Source of the DNA: CAZPRY01 sp964589175
Lineage (GTDB): Bacteria; Fidelibacterota; UBA2242
NCBI GenBank assembly: GCA_964589175.1
Contig: CAZPRY010000004.1
Location: forward strand, 1-64,000
Length of the DNA: 64,000 bases
Direction of reading: 5' to 3'
Shown here: piece by piece, positions 1-8,295 of the stretch
How positions within the stretch are numbered: position 1 is the first letter of the stretch
How the letters are laid out: each line of letters opens with the position of its first letter
Translations under genes and position numbers: made by a program
Notes under the pieces: model-generated
What the model saw: only the letters and a program-made list of their open reading frames with translations
Told to the model about the DNA's origin: nothing
Databases searched by the model: none

Positions 1-63
1 GGCTGTCTCTTCTATTTGTAAATCATAGGACATTTATTCTGAGAATCGCTATATATGACGCAA

Positions 64-92
64 TTGCTATATCGCTGTTTTTATCGTATTTT
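64..92 (+). promoter_or_regulatory. Candidate sigma-70 promoter before the deacetylase gene
   Basis: TTGCTA at 64-69 and TATTTT at 87-92 are 17 bases apart and lie about 50 bases upstream of the deacetylase start. The match is partial and rests on spacing and position only. Bases 1-63 show nothing else I can support. Confidence 0.35.
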
Positions 93-139
93 ATGTCAGA
101 CGTTTACAATCATTACCGATCAACCATGGAGGAGCATCC

Positions 140-1039
140 ATGCAAAATCGCAGAGTTTCGTCCTCACCGCTAAAACTCCCCCTCTTCGAAAGAGCCAAGG
201 CAGGAACTCCCGCGAAACACCATCTTACCGTCGCCCTGACTTTCGACTTCGACGCCGAATCGTACTGGGTTGGGACCGTGCAGATGAAATCGCCGTCGGC
301 TATATCACGCGGGACCTATGGAGCCGTTGAGGGCCTTCCGCGCATCCTGAAACTGCTACAGGAATACGATTTGCCGGCCACCTTTTTCGTACCAGGCTAC
401 ACGGCCGAGCAGCATCCCGAAGCCCTCCGGGCCATCGCCGCTGCCGGACATGAGATCGGCCATCACGGCTACCTGCATGAAGCGCCGAATTTTCTCGAAC
501 CTGAAGAGGAAAAACGGATTCTAAGCAAGGGCATCGATATTCTGGAAAAAATAACCGGCAAGCGGCCGGTTGGTTACCGCTCACCCTCCGCCGAACTGTC
601 ACCTGTTTCCCTGGATTTGCTGGCTGAAGCCGGCTTCCTCTACGACAGCAGTCTGCTGGGCGCCGACCGTCCCTATTGGGCTCCCGGGCACGAAGAGCAA
701 AAAGACTTCCTCGAAATTCCGATCGCCATCGAACTAACCGACAGCACCCACTTCATGTTTCTCTATACACCGATAGTGCTGCCCGGCTTGAGCGCGCCGT
801 CCAAAGTCGGAGAAATCTGGCAGGGCGATTTTGACGGCTTGTACGCCGAGCGTGGAGACACGGTCTTCCTGATCACCTGCCACCCGCAGGTCATCGGCCG
901 TCCCCATCGCATGCAAATGCTCGAGAGACTCATCATCCACATACTGCAGCACGAAGGCATCTGGTTTGCCCAAATGCGGGAGATCACACAATTGTATCAT
1001 GATCCAAAATCGAACGCGACAAGCCGGACTTCGAAGTAA
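140..1039 (+). CDS. Polysaccharide deacetylase (NodB/CE4 family, HpPgdA-like)
   Basis: This 299-residue protein has the NodB fold of carbohydrate esterase family 4, metal-dependent enzymes that remove N-acetyl groups from polysaccharides or peptidoglycan; related HpPgdA-like members act on other amides. The first motif is TFDFDAE at residues 34-40, giving the catalytic and metal aspartates. The metal-binding His-x3-His is in GHHGYLHE (H109, H113). YRSP and a late CHP segment match the later family motifs. There is no signal peptide, so a cytoplasmic location is likely, as for the HpPgdA-like subgroup. The ATG at 140 is preceded by GGAGGA at 128-133, which fixes the start. The substrate cannot be told from sequence. 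Confidence 0.85.
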   Translation: MQNRRVSSSPLKLPLFERAKAGTPAKHHLTVALTFDFDAESYWVGTVQMKSPSAISRGTYGAVEGLPRILKLLQEYDLPATFFVPGYTAEQHPEALRAIAAAGHEIGHHGYLHEAPNFLEPEEEKRILSKGIDILEKITGKRPVGYRSPSAELSPVSLDLLAEAGFLYDSSLLGADRPYWAPGHEEQKDFLEIPIAIELTDSTHFMFLYTPIVLPGLSAPSKVGEIWQGDFDGLYAERGDTVFLITCHPQVIGRPHRMQMLERLIIHILQHEGIWFAQMREITQLYHDPKSNATSRTSK

Positions 1040-1083
1040 CCTTTGTTGGTCCTCACTATCTGAAGTTGTAAGGAGGATTAAAG

Positions 1084-1932
1084 ATGAACGAGCACAGAAC
1101 GATCAAACAAGTCTTTAAGAGCAAACCTACTCTCGAAGGGGCCGGCGTCCACCTGAAACGCGCCTTCGGATACTGGGAAGCGCCGCAGCTCGATCCTTTC
1201 CTGCTTCTGGATGACTTTCATTCCGCCAATCCGGCCGATTATATGTCGGGTTTTCCGTGGCATCCTCACCGCGGCATCGAAACGGTGACCTATATGCTTC
1301 ACGGCGAAGTCGAACATGGTGACAGTCTTGGAAACAAAGGTGTGATCGAAAGCGGCGATGTGCAGTGGATGTCCGCCGGCAGCGGCATTGTCCACCAGGA
1401 AATGCCTCTGAAGAGCAAGACACAGCTCTGGGGTCTGCAACTGTGGGTCAACCTCCCGGCCGCCCGGAAAATGTCGGCGCCGCAATACCGGGAGATCAAG
1501 CGCTCCCAAATTCCCGGGATTGAATATTCGGACGGCGTCAGAATGAAGATCATCGCCGGAAAAATCGGAGACACACGGGGCCCGGCTCAGGATATCGCCG
1601 TCGATCCGGAGTACCTGGATATCCAAATTTCTCCCTATCAGAAACTTGCCTATTGCATCAAAAAGGGCTACACGGTTTTCGCCTATGTTCTGGATGGACA
1701 GGTATTCTTCGATTATAAGAGCACCGAAGTAATGTCCCCGGAGAGTCTGATCCTGTACAAGGACGGCGAACAGATCCAGATTACAGCACGGCACACTCCC
1801 TTGCATTTCCTGCTGATTTCCGGTCTACCGATCGGCGAGCCGGTCGCCTGGCGCGGACCCATCGTGATGAACACCAACGAGGAACTGCAACTGGCTTTCC
1901 AGGAATACCACGACGGAACTTTTATCAAATAA
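1084..1932 (+). CDS. Pirin family protein
   Basis: This 282-residue bicupin matches the pirin family, iron-binding proteins; some bacterial members have quercetin 2,3-dioxygenase activity, others bind metabolic enzymes. The metal ligands are visible: H60 and H62 in WHPHRGIETV, and H104 and E106 in GIVHQEMP, the usual three-His-one-Glu set. The length is typical. AAGGAGG just upstream supports the ATG at 1084. It stands alone between the deacetylase and a lipoprotein-like gene, so context gives no partner. The family is certain; the physiological role is unknown. Confidence 0.9.
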   Translation: MNEHRTIKQVFKSKPTLEGAGVHLKRAFGYWEAPQLDPFLLLDDFHSANPADYMSGFPWHPHRGIETVTYMLHGEVEHGDSLGNKGVIESGDVQWMSAGSGIVHQEMPLKSKTQLWGLQLWVNLPAARKMSAPQYREIKRSQIPGIEYSDGVRMKIIAGKIGDTRGPAQDIAVDPEYLDIQISPYQKLAYCIKKGYTVFAYVLDGQVFFDYKSTEVMSPESLILYKDGEQIQITARHTPLHFLLISGLPIGEPVAWRGPIVMNTNEELQLAFQEYHDGTFIK

Positions 1933-2226
1933 TTTGACTTCCTGCCCGATCTTTTTCTTGCCCGCTGAAACCGAAAAGTGTAATATTGAGCGAAAGAAAA
2001 TCAACTGCGGGTGCGAAAATGCGGAATTTCACTCTATACATCCGGATCGCTTCCGGTCTATTTACCTGTCGTAATCACCACCGGCCTCCAGGCGTTAAAA
2101 GCTTTATGTGCCTTATTCAATATCTACAGGAATGCTAAAAACGGATCGGAATAAAACCGTGAACAATTTTCATGCTCGATCGTTTCAGGATTTTCCAGTG
2201 ATGGCCAACTCACCAATGGATCCCGC

Positions 2227-2868
2227 ATGAAAAAACACCGTTTCCCGGCGATTCTGTCTGGCAGCCTGCTCCTGGTCTTTCTGCTCTTTTCGCAATGCGG
2301 CGGCATTAATAAGACATATCGGTTGACGGGCGTGCTGATCAAAGCGATCGTTACCCGCTCAGGTGCACCACCCAAAGCGGAACTGCGTGCAATCGAAGCT
2401 CGCGAGCAGCAATTCCTGCACGAATGCCGCGATAAAAAATTGCTGATTTATGCGGTCGACATCCTCGGCAACCGACCGGCTATAGACAGCGCCGGAGCAG
2501 TCGCTATGCAGGCGCAGCTGGCCGGAATCGGAATTCAAAACACCGAAATCTTCTCCGAACCGCTTACTCTGCCATTTAGACCGCAGCCGGACGAAGCTGC
2601 GATTTTCTGGGAACGCGCCCAAGCATTCCAGGGAGAAATCGTACGCATCGCTTCCGCTTCGGATTATGTGTTGATGATCGATGTTTTCGGAAATCTCCAG
2701 GCCGGCAAAATCGCTGCCGTGCACGGCTATGTCGCCACTCCGGACGCACAGCTCGCCTATATTAATTTATACAACAGTCATCACGATCTATTCCGGCAAG
2801 TCGCCCCGCAGACGGTGTCCGATGCCTGCCGGCTGATCGTTGAAGATGTGAAATCGAAACTTCCCTGA
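2227..2868 (+). CDS. Predicted lipoprotein or secreted protein of unknown function
   Basis: I do not recognise this 213-residue protein. It starts with a basic N-terminus and a hydrophobic segment (residues about 9-22) ending in LLFSQCGG, so Cys24 could be lipidated; the residue before the Cys is Gln rather than Gly/Ala/Ser, making this an atypical lipobox. The remainder is soluble and mixed alpha/beta, with one VDVFGN-like motif near residue 70 (YAVDILGN) and another near 155 (MIDVFGN), hinting at an internal repeat. The upstream 294-base gap has no other gene. The phosphatase-like gene follows after 29 bases and may be co-transcribed. Confidence 0.6.
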   Translation: MKKHRFPAILSGSLLLVFLLFSQCGGINKTYRLTGVLIKAIVTRSGAPPKAELRAIEAREQQFLHECRDKKLLIYAVDILGNRPAIDSAGAVAMQAQLAGIGIQNTEIFSEPLTLPFRPQPDEAAIFWERAQAFQGEIVRIASASDYVLMIDVFGNLQAGKIAAVHGYVATPDAQLAYINLYNSHHDLFRQVAPQTVSDACRLIVEDVKSKLP

Positions 2869-2897
2869 AACTCTTCGTTTGAAGAGAGGAGCGCAAA

Positions 2898-3719
2898 ATG
2901 TCTAAAGCTTTTTCCGTTCTTTCGTGGAATGTCGAGCATTTCGGCGGCCCCGTAAACCGCCGTCCCATTCAGCCGATTATCGATTTGATCGCCGCTCAGG
3001 ATGCGGATGTAATCGCCCTGTACGAAGTTGAAAGCAGCCATCTTTATGCGCCGATCCTGGAAGCGATGCCGGATCACCATTTTTTCATCACCGAAGGAGA
3101 ACAAATCCAGGAAATCCTGGTCGGAATCCGGCAGGGCGTGCCGGCCTATATCACTCAGAAACTGGAGTTTAAATCCGGACAATCAACCTTACGGCCGGGT
3201 GTACTGGCGACGCTCCTGGTCGACGGTGTCTACTATGCCCTCCTGTTCCTGCACCTGAAAAGCCTGCCCGATCCGAAAGGCTTCGGCCTGCGGCATGATA
3301 TGATCCGGCGCGCCTACAATTTCAAGCAGGTCCTCGATAAATCGGCTGAAAATCCGCCCGTAAACTACATGTTTATGGGCGATCTGAATACGATGGGAAT
3401 GGACTATTATCCGAAGGACAAGTACGATATTCCCGGCTCGGGTGAGATCGCGGAGTTGAAGCGTTTTGCCCGCTACCGCAAGATGAGACTATTGGAGAAA
3501 ACCGCGCTCGAGACTTTCTCCAACGGCAGCCAATCGTCCTACCCGCCCGCCAACCTCGATCATGTCGTTGCCGCGAACCAAATGCATTTCACCCCGTTTA
3601 ACAACAAAGACGTCGATGTCCGCGGCTGGGTAAACGAACCCACAGCACAGAAACAGGACGAATGGATTGCCAAATATTCCGATCATTCGTTATTGTATAT
3701 GGAAGTAGAGAAAGCATGA
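2898..3719 (+). CDS. Endonuclease/exonuclease/phosphatase (EEP) family protein
   Basis: This 273-residue protein has the DNase I-like EEP fold, a Mg-dependent phosphodiesterase superfamily including nucleases, lipid phosphatases and sphingomyelinases. Landmarks in order are SWNVEHFGG (residues 9-17; the Asn is the first metal-site residue), ALYEVES (metal Glu), LHLKS, GDLNTMG (catalytic Asp/Asn) and the final SDHSLL with the catalytic His. No signal peptide is seen, so it is probably cytoplasmic. GAGGAG seven bases before the ATG supports the start. The substrate is not predictable from these motifs. Confidence 0.8.
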   Translation: MSKAFSVLSWNVEHFGGPVNRRPIQPIIDLIAAQDADVIALYEVESSHLYAPILEAMPDHHFFITEGEQIQEILVGIRQGVPAYITQKLEFKSGQSTLRPGVLATLLVDGVYYALLFLHLKSLPDPKGFGLRHDMIRRAYNFKQVLDKSAENPPVNYMFMGDLNTMGMDYYPKDKYDIPGSGEIAELKRFARYRKMRLLEKTALETFSNGSQSSYPPANLDHVVAANQMHFTPFNNKDVDVRGWVNEPTAQKQDEWIAKYSDHSLLYMEVEKA

Positions 3720-3723
3720 AGCC

Positions 3724-4227
3724 ATGAAACCCGGGCAAATTTCCCAGGAACACCTTTACTACCGCCTTATGCACCCCGGCGAGGAGCTCGAAATCTGCGA
3801 TCTGGTGCTGCGCTGTTTCAATAAATTCGTCGCCCCGGATTACCCGCCGCGCGGCGTCCGCGAATTTCAGAAATATGTGACGCCCGAATTGCTGCGCACG
3901 CGATCCAGCGATAACCATTTCACGCTCGTAGCCCATACAATCAACCGTATAACCGGCATGATCGAAATCCGGGATTTCCACCACGTCTCTCTGCTTTTCG
4001 TGGATCAATCTTATCAGCGGCGCGGAATTTCTCACTCGCTGTTTGAAGAAGCCCGGAAGATCTGCCTCTATCATCTTCCCGAGCAGAAGCGGATTACGGT
4101 CAACAGTTCACCCTACGCAGTCCCGGTCTACCGGAGACTCGGCTTCCACGAAACGGAACGTAAGAAATCCGTCAACGGCATTACGTTTATTCCAATGGAA
4201 TATCTTATATCCGATGATGATAGTTAG
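3724..4227 (+). CDS. GNAT family N-acetyltransferase
   Basis: This 167-residue protein has the GCN5-related N-acetyltransferase fold. The acetyl-CoA-binding motif A is QRRGISHSLFEEA (residues about 98-110), the Q/R-x-x-G-x-G/A loop with one Gly replaced by Ser, and motif B includes NSSPYAVPVYRRLGF, the common C-terminal GNAT signature. It begins four bases after the EEP gene stop, so the two are probably translated from one message. The acceptor substrate is unknown. Confidence 0.85.
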   Translation: MKPGQISQEHLYYRLMHPGEELEICDLVLRCFNKFVAPDYPPRGVREFQKYVTPELLRTRSSDNHFTLVAHTINRITGMIEIRDFHHVSLLFVDQSYQRRGISHSLFEEARKICLYHLPEQKRITVNSSPYAVPVYRRLGFHETERKKSVNGITFIPMEYLISDDDS

Positions 4228-4288
4228 GAATTTTTTTGGAGTTTTGTAAATTGCGAGGCAATGACTGAAGTAAAAAGGAGAATTAGCG

Positions 4289-5083
4289 ATGCAGTGTCAT
4301 GAAATCGATTATGAAATCATCGGAGACGATATTCAGGTGATCGAGATCGAACTCGATCCGCATGAAACGGTCATCGCCGAAGCCGGCGCGATGAACTGGA
4401 TGGAAGACGGGATTACGTTTGAGGCCCGGATGGGCGACGGTTCCAGGGCGGACGACAGCGTCATGGGTAAACTGTTCGGCGCCGGGAAACGCCTGCTCAC
4501 AGGCGAATCCCTCTTCATGACGCATTTCACAAATAGTAGTTCAACGAAAAAGCGGGTTGCCTTTGCCGCTCCCTATCCCGGTAAAATCGTCCCGATCGAT
4601 ATGAGCCGGATCGGCTATGAAATCTTCTGCCAAAAAGACGCCTTTCTTTGCGCGGCGCTCGGCACCAACATCGACATCGCCTTTACCAAACGCTTCGGCG
4701 CCGGATTGTTCGGCGGTGAGGGATTCATCCTGCAGAAACTGCGCGGTGACGGGATGGCCTTCGTGCATGCCGGCGGAACGCTGATTAAAAAGGAACTCCT
4801 CGGCGATATCATTCGCGTCGATACCGGCTGCCTGGCCGCTTTTACGAAAGGACTCGACTACGATATCGAAATGGTCCGCAATCTGAAATCGATGTTTTTC
4901 GGCGGTGAAGGCATGTTCCTGGCGACCTTGCAGGGTACCGGCACCGTCTACCTGCAGAGTTTACCGCTTTCGCGCCTGGCCGACCGCATCCTGCGCCATG
5001 CCCCAATGGCGGGGGGAACTCGCAAAGGTGAAAGCTCTATCCTGGGCGGATTAGGCGATCTGATCGGCGGCGGTACCCGGTAA
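4289..5083 (+). CDS. AIM24/TIGR00266 family protein
   Basis: This 264-residue protein matches the AIM24 family, trimeric beta-prism proteins named after a yeast mitochondrial protein; the molecular role in bacteria is unknown. Recognisable features are the opening EIDYEIIGDDIQVIEIEL, the EAGAMNWM motif, the FMTHFTN segment, the GGEGFILQKLRGDG repeat and a Gly-rich C-terminus (LGGLGDLIGGGTR). AAGGAGA upstream supports the ATG. It ends four bases before queH, so the two may be co-transcribed. Confidence 0.85.
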   Translation: MQCHEIDYEIIGDDIQVIEIELDPHETVIAEAGAMNWMEDGITFEARMGDGSRADDSVMGKLFGAGKRLLTGESLFMTHFTNSSSTKKRVAFAAPYPGKIVPIDMSRIGYEIFCQKDAFLCAALGTNIDIAFTKRFGAGLFGGEGFILQKLRGDGMAFVHAGGTLIKKELLGDIIRVDTGCLAAFTKGLDYDIEMVRNLKSMFFGGEGMFLATLQGTGTVYLQSLPLSRLADRILRHAPMAGGTRKGESSILGGLGDLIGGGTR

Positions 5084-5086
5084 ACC

Positions 5087-5656
5087 ATGGACGTTCCCGA
5101 AAACACACGAATTCTCGTGCATGTCTGTTGCGCACCCTGCGCCGCTCCTTCGGGAGAACGGCTGCGCCTGCATGGTTATGACGTCATCCTCTACTTCAGC
5201 AACTCCAATATTTCTCCCGACGAGGAATACCACAAACGGCTGCTCTATGTCCGCAAGCTGGCCGGGATCTGGGATGTGGTCGTCGAAGAGGACAGCTACG
5301 ATCACGCCGAATGGTTGCTGCAAATCAGTGGTCTGGAAAACGAACCGGAAAAGGGCCGGCGCTGTGAAAAATGCTTCGCCTACAGCCTGCAGCGCACCGC
5401 CATGATGGCCGACCGTCTGGACATTCCCTACTTCACGACAACCCTGACGCTGAGCCCGCATAAAATCTCGAAAATGATCTTCGAGATCGGAAAGCAGTAC
5501 CCGAAGTACCTGCCCTTCAATTTCAAAAAAGAAGACGGATTCCTGCGCAGCATCCAGCTCAGCAAGGATTACGACCTGTATCGCCAGAGCTACTGCGGTT
5601 GTGAATTCAGCCTGCAGGCCAGCCGGCAGAGTTCACCGAAATCTCCAGTACATTGA
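5087..5656 (+). CDS. queH: Epoxyqueuosine reductase QueH
   Basis: QueH performs the last step of queuosine synthesis, reducing epoxyqueuosine to queuosine in the tRNA wobble position; it is the non-homologous alternative to QueG. The protein is 189 residues, the usual length. The cysteine set that binds the Fe-S cluster and nearby metal is complete: VCCAPCA (C14, C15, C18), RRCEKCF (C93, C96) and YCGCEF (C170, C172). TLTLSPHK in the middle is also characteristic. The start ATG lies four bases after the AIM24-family stop, without a strong ribosome site of its own. Confidence 0.9.
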   Translation: MDVPENTRILVHVCCAPCAAPSGERLRLHGYDVILYFSNSNISPDEEYHKRLLYVRKLAGIWDVVVEEDSYDHAEWLLQISGLENEPEKGRRCEKCFAYSLQRTAMMADRLDIPYFTTTLTLSPHKISKMIFEIGKQYPKYLPFNFKKEDGFLRSIQLSKDYDLYRQSYCGCEFSLQASRQSSPKSPVH

Positions 5657-5666
5657 TCGCTGGTAT

Positions 5667-5687
5667 CGACGATGCTAATGATCGTCG
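5667..5687. repeat. Small hairpin between convergent gene ends
   Basis: CGACGAT at 5667-5673 and ATCGTCG at 5681-5687 form a perfect 7-bp stem with a 7-base loop between the end of queH and the end of the TonB receptor gene. There is no T-run on either side, so a classical intrinsic terminator is not shown. Confidence 0.3.
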
Positions 5688-8024
5688 TCAGATACGATAG
5701 CCCACTGTGAAGAAGAAATTGCGCGTAGCGCCAGGCCAGTAGTAGGCCTGGTAACCGTCCCATTCATAGCCATAGCCGTACGTTGAATAAAGCCTGTTGA
5801 ACAGGTTATTTATTTTCAGGCTCATATCCATCTTTTGGCATCGCAATCGCAAGGCGGCGTCAGCCAGAAAAAACGGATCGATCTTCCCGATATTCTCAGT
5901 ATCCAGATACTGCTGTCCGACATAACGCAGATTTAAGGCCAGCGCCAGCGACGGCAGCACCTTACAACGCAGGGAACCGTTCAATAAGACGGCAGGTACA
6001 TTGGGTAAAACGTTGTCTTTCATATCGCCGCTGCTGAAGACGTGCCGGCTGAAACTTCCGTTAATGCCTGCAGCCAACTTATCGAGCAGCCGGTACTGCA
6101 GATCGAATTCAATGCCCTGATGAATCGTGGCATCCGCGGCGTAATAATCGTATTCGCCCTCCTGCCCCACATCGATGTTCTTCAATTGTTCGTTGTCATA
6201 CCGAATATGATAGAGATTGAGGCTGGCGCTTGTGTGAGTGCTTATGTAATTCAGCCCGATTTCATAATCATCGATTGCTTCCGCAGCGGCCATAACCGGA
6301 TCGCTCCAGACATCATCGGCGTTGATGATCTGGTCATCGGCTGGCTCCTTCTGCGCACGTCCGTAATTCACAAAAGCAGAGATATTCTCGGTGAAAGAAT
6401 AAACTGCGCCGAGACGTGGATTGAGAAAATTCCATTCGGCGTTCAACTGATGCCCGGCAGCATGGCCGATCAGCTCCTGGTCCAATTCCCAGCGATGGAG
6501 TTGATACTGCAGATCGCCGACCAGGTTTAATTTCGGCAGTGGATGAAAGGCCAGGTGCACGAAGGCTGTTCCGGAATTTTTGCGGCCTTGATAGCGATAG
6601 TACTCGTACCTGCTATCCCTGAAACGCGTCGCCAGGGATTTCTCCGAAAAATTGCCGACTTCTCCGAAATGGTCGCCCTTGTAGACGCGCAACTCCCCAC
6701 CGATATCCACACGCAGTTTATACTGATTGAGAGTCAGCGTCGGGATAACTCCCAGGTAAGTATTGACGATCCATTTACGGCGCAACAGATCGGTAGTCAT
6801 TTCCTGTTCTTCATCGTCGCTAAACAGATCATCCACATCGAGGTTATACGAATAGAAATCAACACCGGATTTTGCTACCTCGTAATAACCGCGGCCATGG
6901 ACAAGGTACGCTGTATTGCTCAGGTACCAATTTTTCTTTATGCGTAGCTGTGTATTCAGAGAGTAAATCTGCTGCAAGAAGTCATCCGTATAGGCTCGAT
7001 AGCCGGCCCGCCGTTTTTCGCGGTCGCCAATTTCGCTAGCATGGACGCCGTCCCAGAGCAATTGCGTATTTTCATAGCCTGCAAAGGCCCGGAACTGGTT
7101 GGTCATTTTAGGGACACGATGTTCTATCCCCAGGGAAAAGGCCCTCTGTTCACTATCGTGATTCTCACGGTAACCGTCCGAGAGAATCCGGGAGATGCGC
7201 GTCGAAACCCGCATATTTTGCCCGAACAGCGCACCCGAGTTGGCTTTGAGATGGAGTTTCGATGTATTGTAGGAACCGGCGCCGATCTTGGCGATGATTT
7301 CCGGCGTCTCCGACCAGATCCGCGTGGCGACATTGATTGAGCCGCCAAAGGCCGAAGAGCCGTAGAGGCTGTTGCCGATGCCGCGCTGAATCTGCACATC
7401 CTGGGCATCGCTCAGGATATCGGCGTGATCCACCCAGTAAACCTGGTGGCTTTCGTTGTCATTTAAGGGGACATTATCGAGCATGACTGCGATGCGGCTC
7501 TGGTCGAAGCCACGGATAGATACGTAAGAATATCCTGTACCGTTGCCGCTTTCGCTATAGGCATAAATCCCGGGCTCCATTGACAAAATCATGGGCACAT
7601 CTTCGACGCTATACGCGGCATCGATCTCTTCGCTGGTGAGATTGGAAAATGCTACCGGAGTTTTTCCTTCGACGGCGCGAAGCGCGGAAACCAGGACTTC
7701 CTGCCCCCGGATAACCGCCGATTGCAGATAGATAATCCCGAGATCGACCGTCTGCGCCAGGATGAGCGTATCCCGATAGGCAATATGTGAGATGCGGATT
7801 TCAACCGGCAATTTATCCGAATTGACCCGAAAGCTCCCGTCATCATCGGAAACGGTCCCCTCGGAGGTTCCGACCAGCAGAATGTTAGCATATGCCACGG
7901 GGGCCATGGTACCGGCTTGTTGCAGCCTGCCGGTGATTCGGATCGGCCCGGCCAATGTTATGGAGAAACAGATGAGGAAGAGAAAGAAGAGTAATGCGTG
8001 AAAAGAACTCTGCTTTGGAAACAT
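5688..8024 (-). CDS. TonB-dependent outer-membrane receptor, likely thiamine or thiamine precursor uptake
   Basis: This 778-residue outer-membrane receptor starts with a signal peptide (residues about 1-25), followed by a carboxypeptidase-regulatory-like beta domain (GRLQQAGTMAPVAYANILL, then SDDDGSFRV), a plug domain with VSIRGFDQSRIAVMLDNVPLN and a GGSINVATR segment, and a 22-strand-type barrel ending in an aromatic-rich terminal strand (FFFTVGYRI). The regulatory domain is typical of Bacteroidota-like receptors. A TPP riboswitch directly precedes it, so control by intracellular thiamine pyrophosphate is strongly indicated; the thiamine-related substrate is inferred from that control, as for similar riboswitch-linked receptors. 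No TonB/ExbBD or inner-membrane transporter is adjacent. Confidence 0.88.
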   Translation of the reverse strand: MFPKQSSFHALLFFLFLICFSITLAGPIRITGRLQQAGTMAPVAYANILLVGTSEGTVSDDDGSFRVNSDKLPVEIRISHIAYRDTLILAQTVDLGIIYLQSAVIRGQEVLVSALRAVEGKTPVAFSNLTSEEIDAAYSVEDVPMILSMEPGIYAYSESGNGTGYSYVSIRGFDQSRIAVMLDNVPLNDNESHQVYWVDHADILSDAQDVQIQRGIGNSLYGSSAFGGSINVATRIWSETPEIIAKIGAGSYNTSKLHLKANSGALFGQNMRVSTRISRILSDGYRENHDSEQRAFSLGIEHRVPKMTNQFRAFAGYENTQLLWDGVHASEIGDREKRRAGYRAYTDDFLQQIYSLNTQLRIKKNWYLSNTAYLVHGRGYYEVAKSGVDFYSYNLDVDDLFSDDEEQEMTTDLLRRKWIVNTYLGVIPTLTLNQYKLRVDIGGELRVYKGDHFGEVGNFSEKSLATRFRDSRYEYYRYQGRKNSGTAFVHLAFHPLPKLNLVGDLQYQLHRWELDQELIGHAAGHQLNAEWNFLNPRLGAVYSFTENISAFVNYGRAQKEPADDQIINADDVWSDPVMAAAEAIDDYEIGLNYISTHTSASLNLYHIRYDNEQLKNIDVGQEGEYDYYAADATIHQGIEFDLQYRLLDKLAAGINGSFSRHVFSSGDMKDNVLPNVPAVLLNGSLRCKVLPSLALALNLRYVGQQYLDTENIGKIDPFFLADAALRLRCQKMDMSLKINNLFNRLYSTYGYGYEWDGYQAYYWPGATRNFFFTVGYRI

Positions 8025-8025
8025 G

Positions 8026-8122
8026 TTTACCTCCCTTCGCTGGTATTATCCAGATCAGGTTCATAGGGTATGATCTCAGCCATCCGTCAGATTTGCGCTA
8101 CCGGATTTAGCACCCCTGGACC
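8026..8122 (-). promoter_or_regulatory. TPP (THI-element) riboswitch
   Basis: Read on the minus strand, the conserved THI-element blocks appear in order: a GGGGTGC segment, GGCTGAGAT, ACCC, then GAACCTGATCTGG and TAATACCAGCGAAGGGA. This is a near-textbook thiamine pyrophosphate aptamer. The final GGGAGG is also the ribosome-binding site for the TonB receptor start codon at 8024, so ligand binding probably hides the site and blocks translation. Boundaries are by eye. Confidence 0.95.
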
Positions 8123-8130
8123 ATCACTTC

Positions 8131-8169
8131 AAAAAAAAACAGTTCTTGCAGAGCTCGCTGTCTCTGCAA
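8131..8169 (-). terminator. Intrinsic terminator after tRNA-Sec
   Basis: On the minus strand an 8-bp perfect stem, TTGCAGAG (8169-8162) with CTCTGCAA (8153-8146), is followed six bases later by nine consecutive T (8139-8131). It separates the tRNA-Sec transcript from the TPP riboswitch. The gap between stem and T-run makes it slightly imperfect. Confidence 0.6.
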
Positions 8170-8199
8170 CGGAAATTCGTACGATTTAAAATAAACTTG

Positions 8200-8294
8200 C
8201 GGGAATGCCTGGGAGTCGAACCCAGCTCCCCAACGTATTATTGGGGACGACGATTTTGAAGACCGCGGCACCCACCGGAGTTACATTCATTCCC
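8200..8294 (-). tRNA. selC: tRNA-Sec (anticodon TCA)
   Basis: A selenocysteine tRNA read on the minus strand. The acceptor 5' arm GGGAATG pairs with CATTCCC at the 3' end; the D region holds CTCCGGTG as in other bacterial tRNA-Sec; the anticodon loop is CTTCAAA with anticodon TCA, closed by a 5-bp stem including two G-U pairs. The long extra arm is CCCCAA/TTGGGG, and the T arm is CTGGG-TTCGACT-CCCAG. The eighth acceptor position would be an A-G mismatch. CCA is not encoded. It starts one base after the SPOR gene stop codon, so it is probably cut from that transcript. It implies UGA can be read as selenocysteine here if selA, selB and selD exist elsewhere. Confidence 0.93.
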
Positions 8295-8295
8295 A

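Noticed and set aside
5667..5687. Hairpin between queH and the TonB gene as a bidirectional terminator
   Set aside because: No T-run on either strand, so kept only as a low-confidence repeat.
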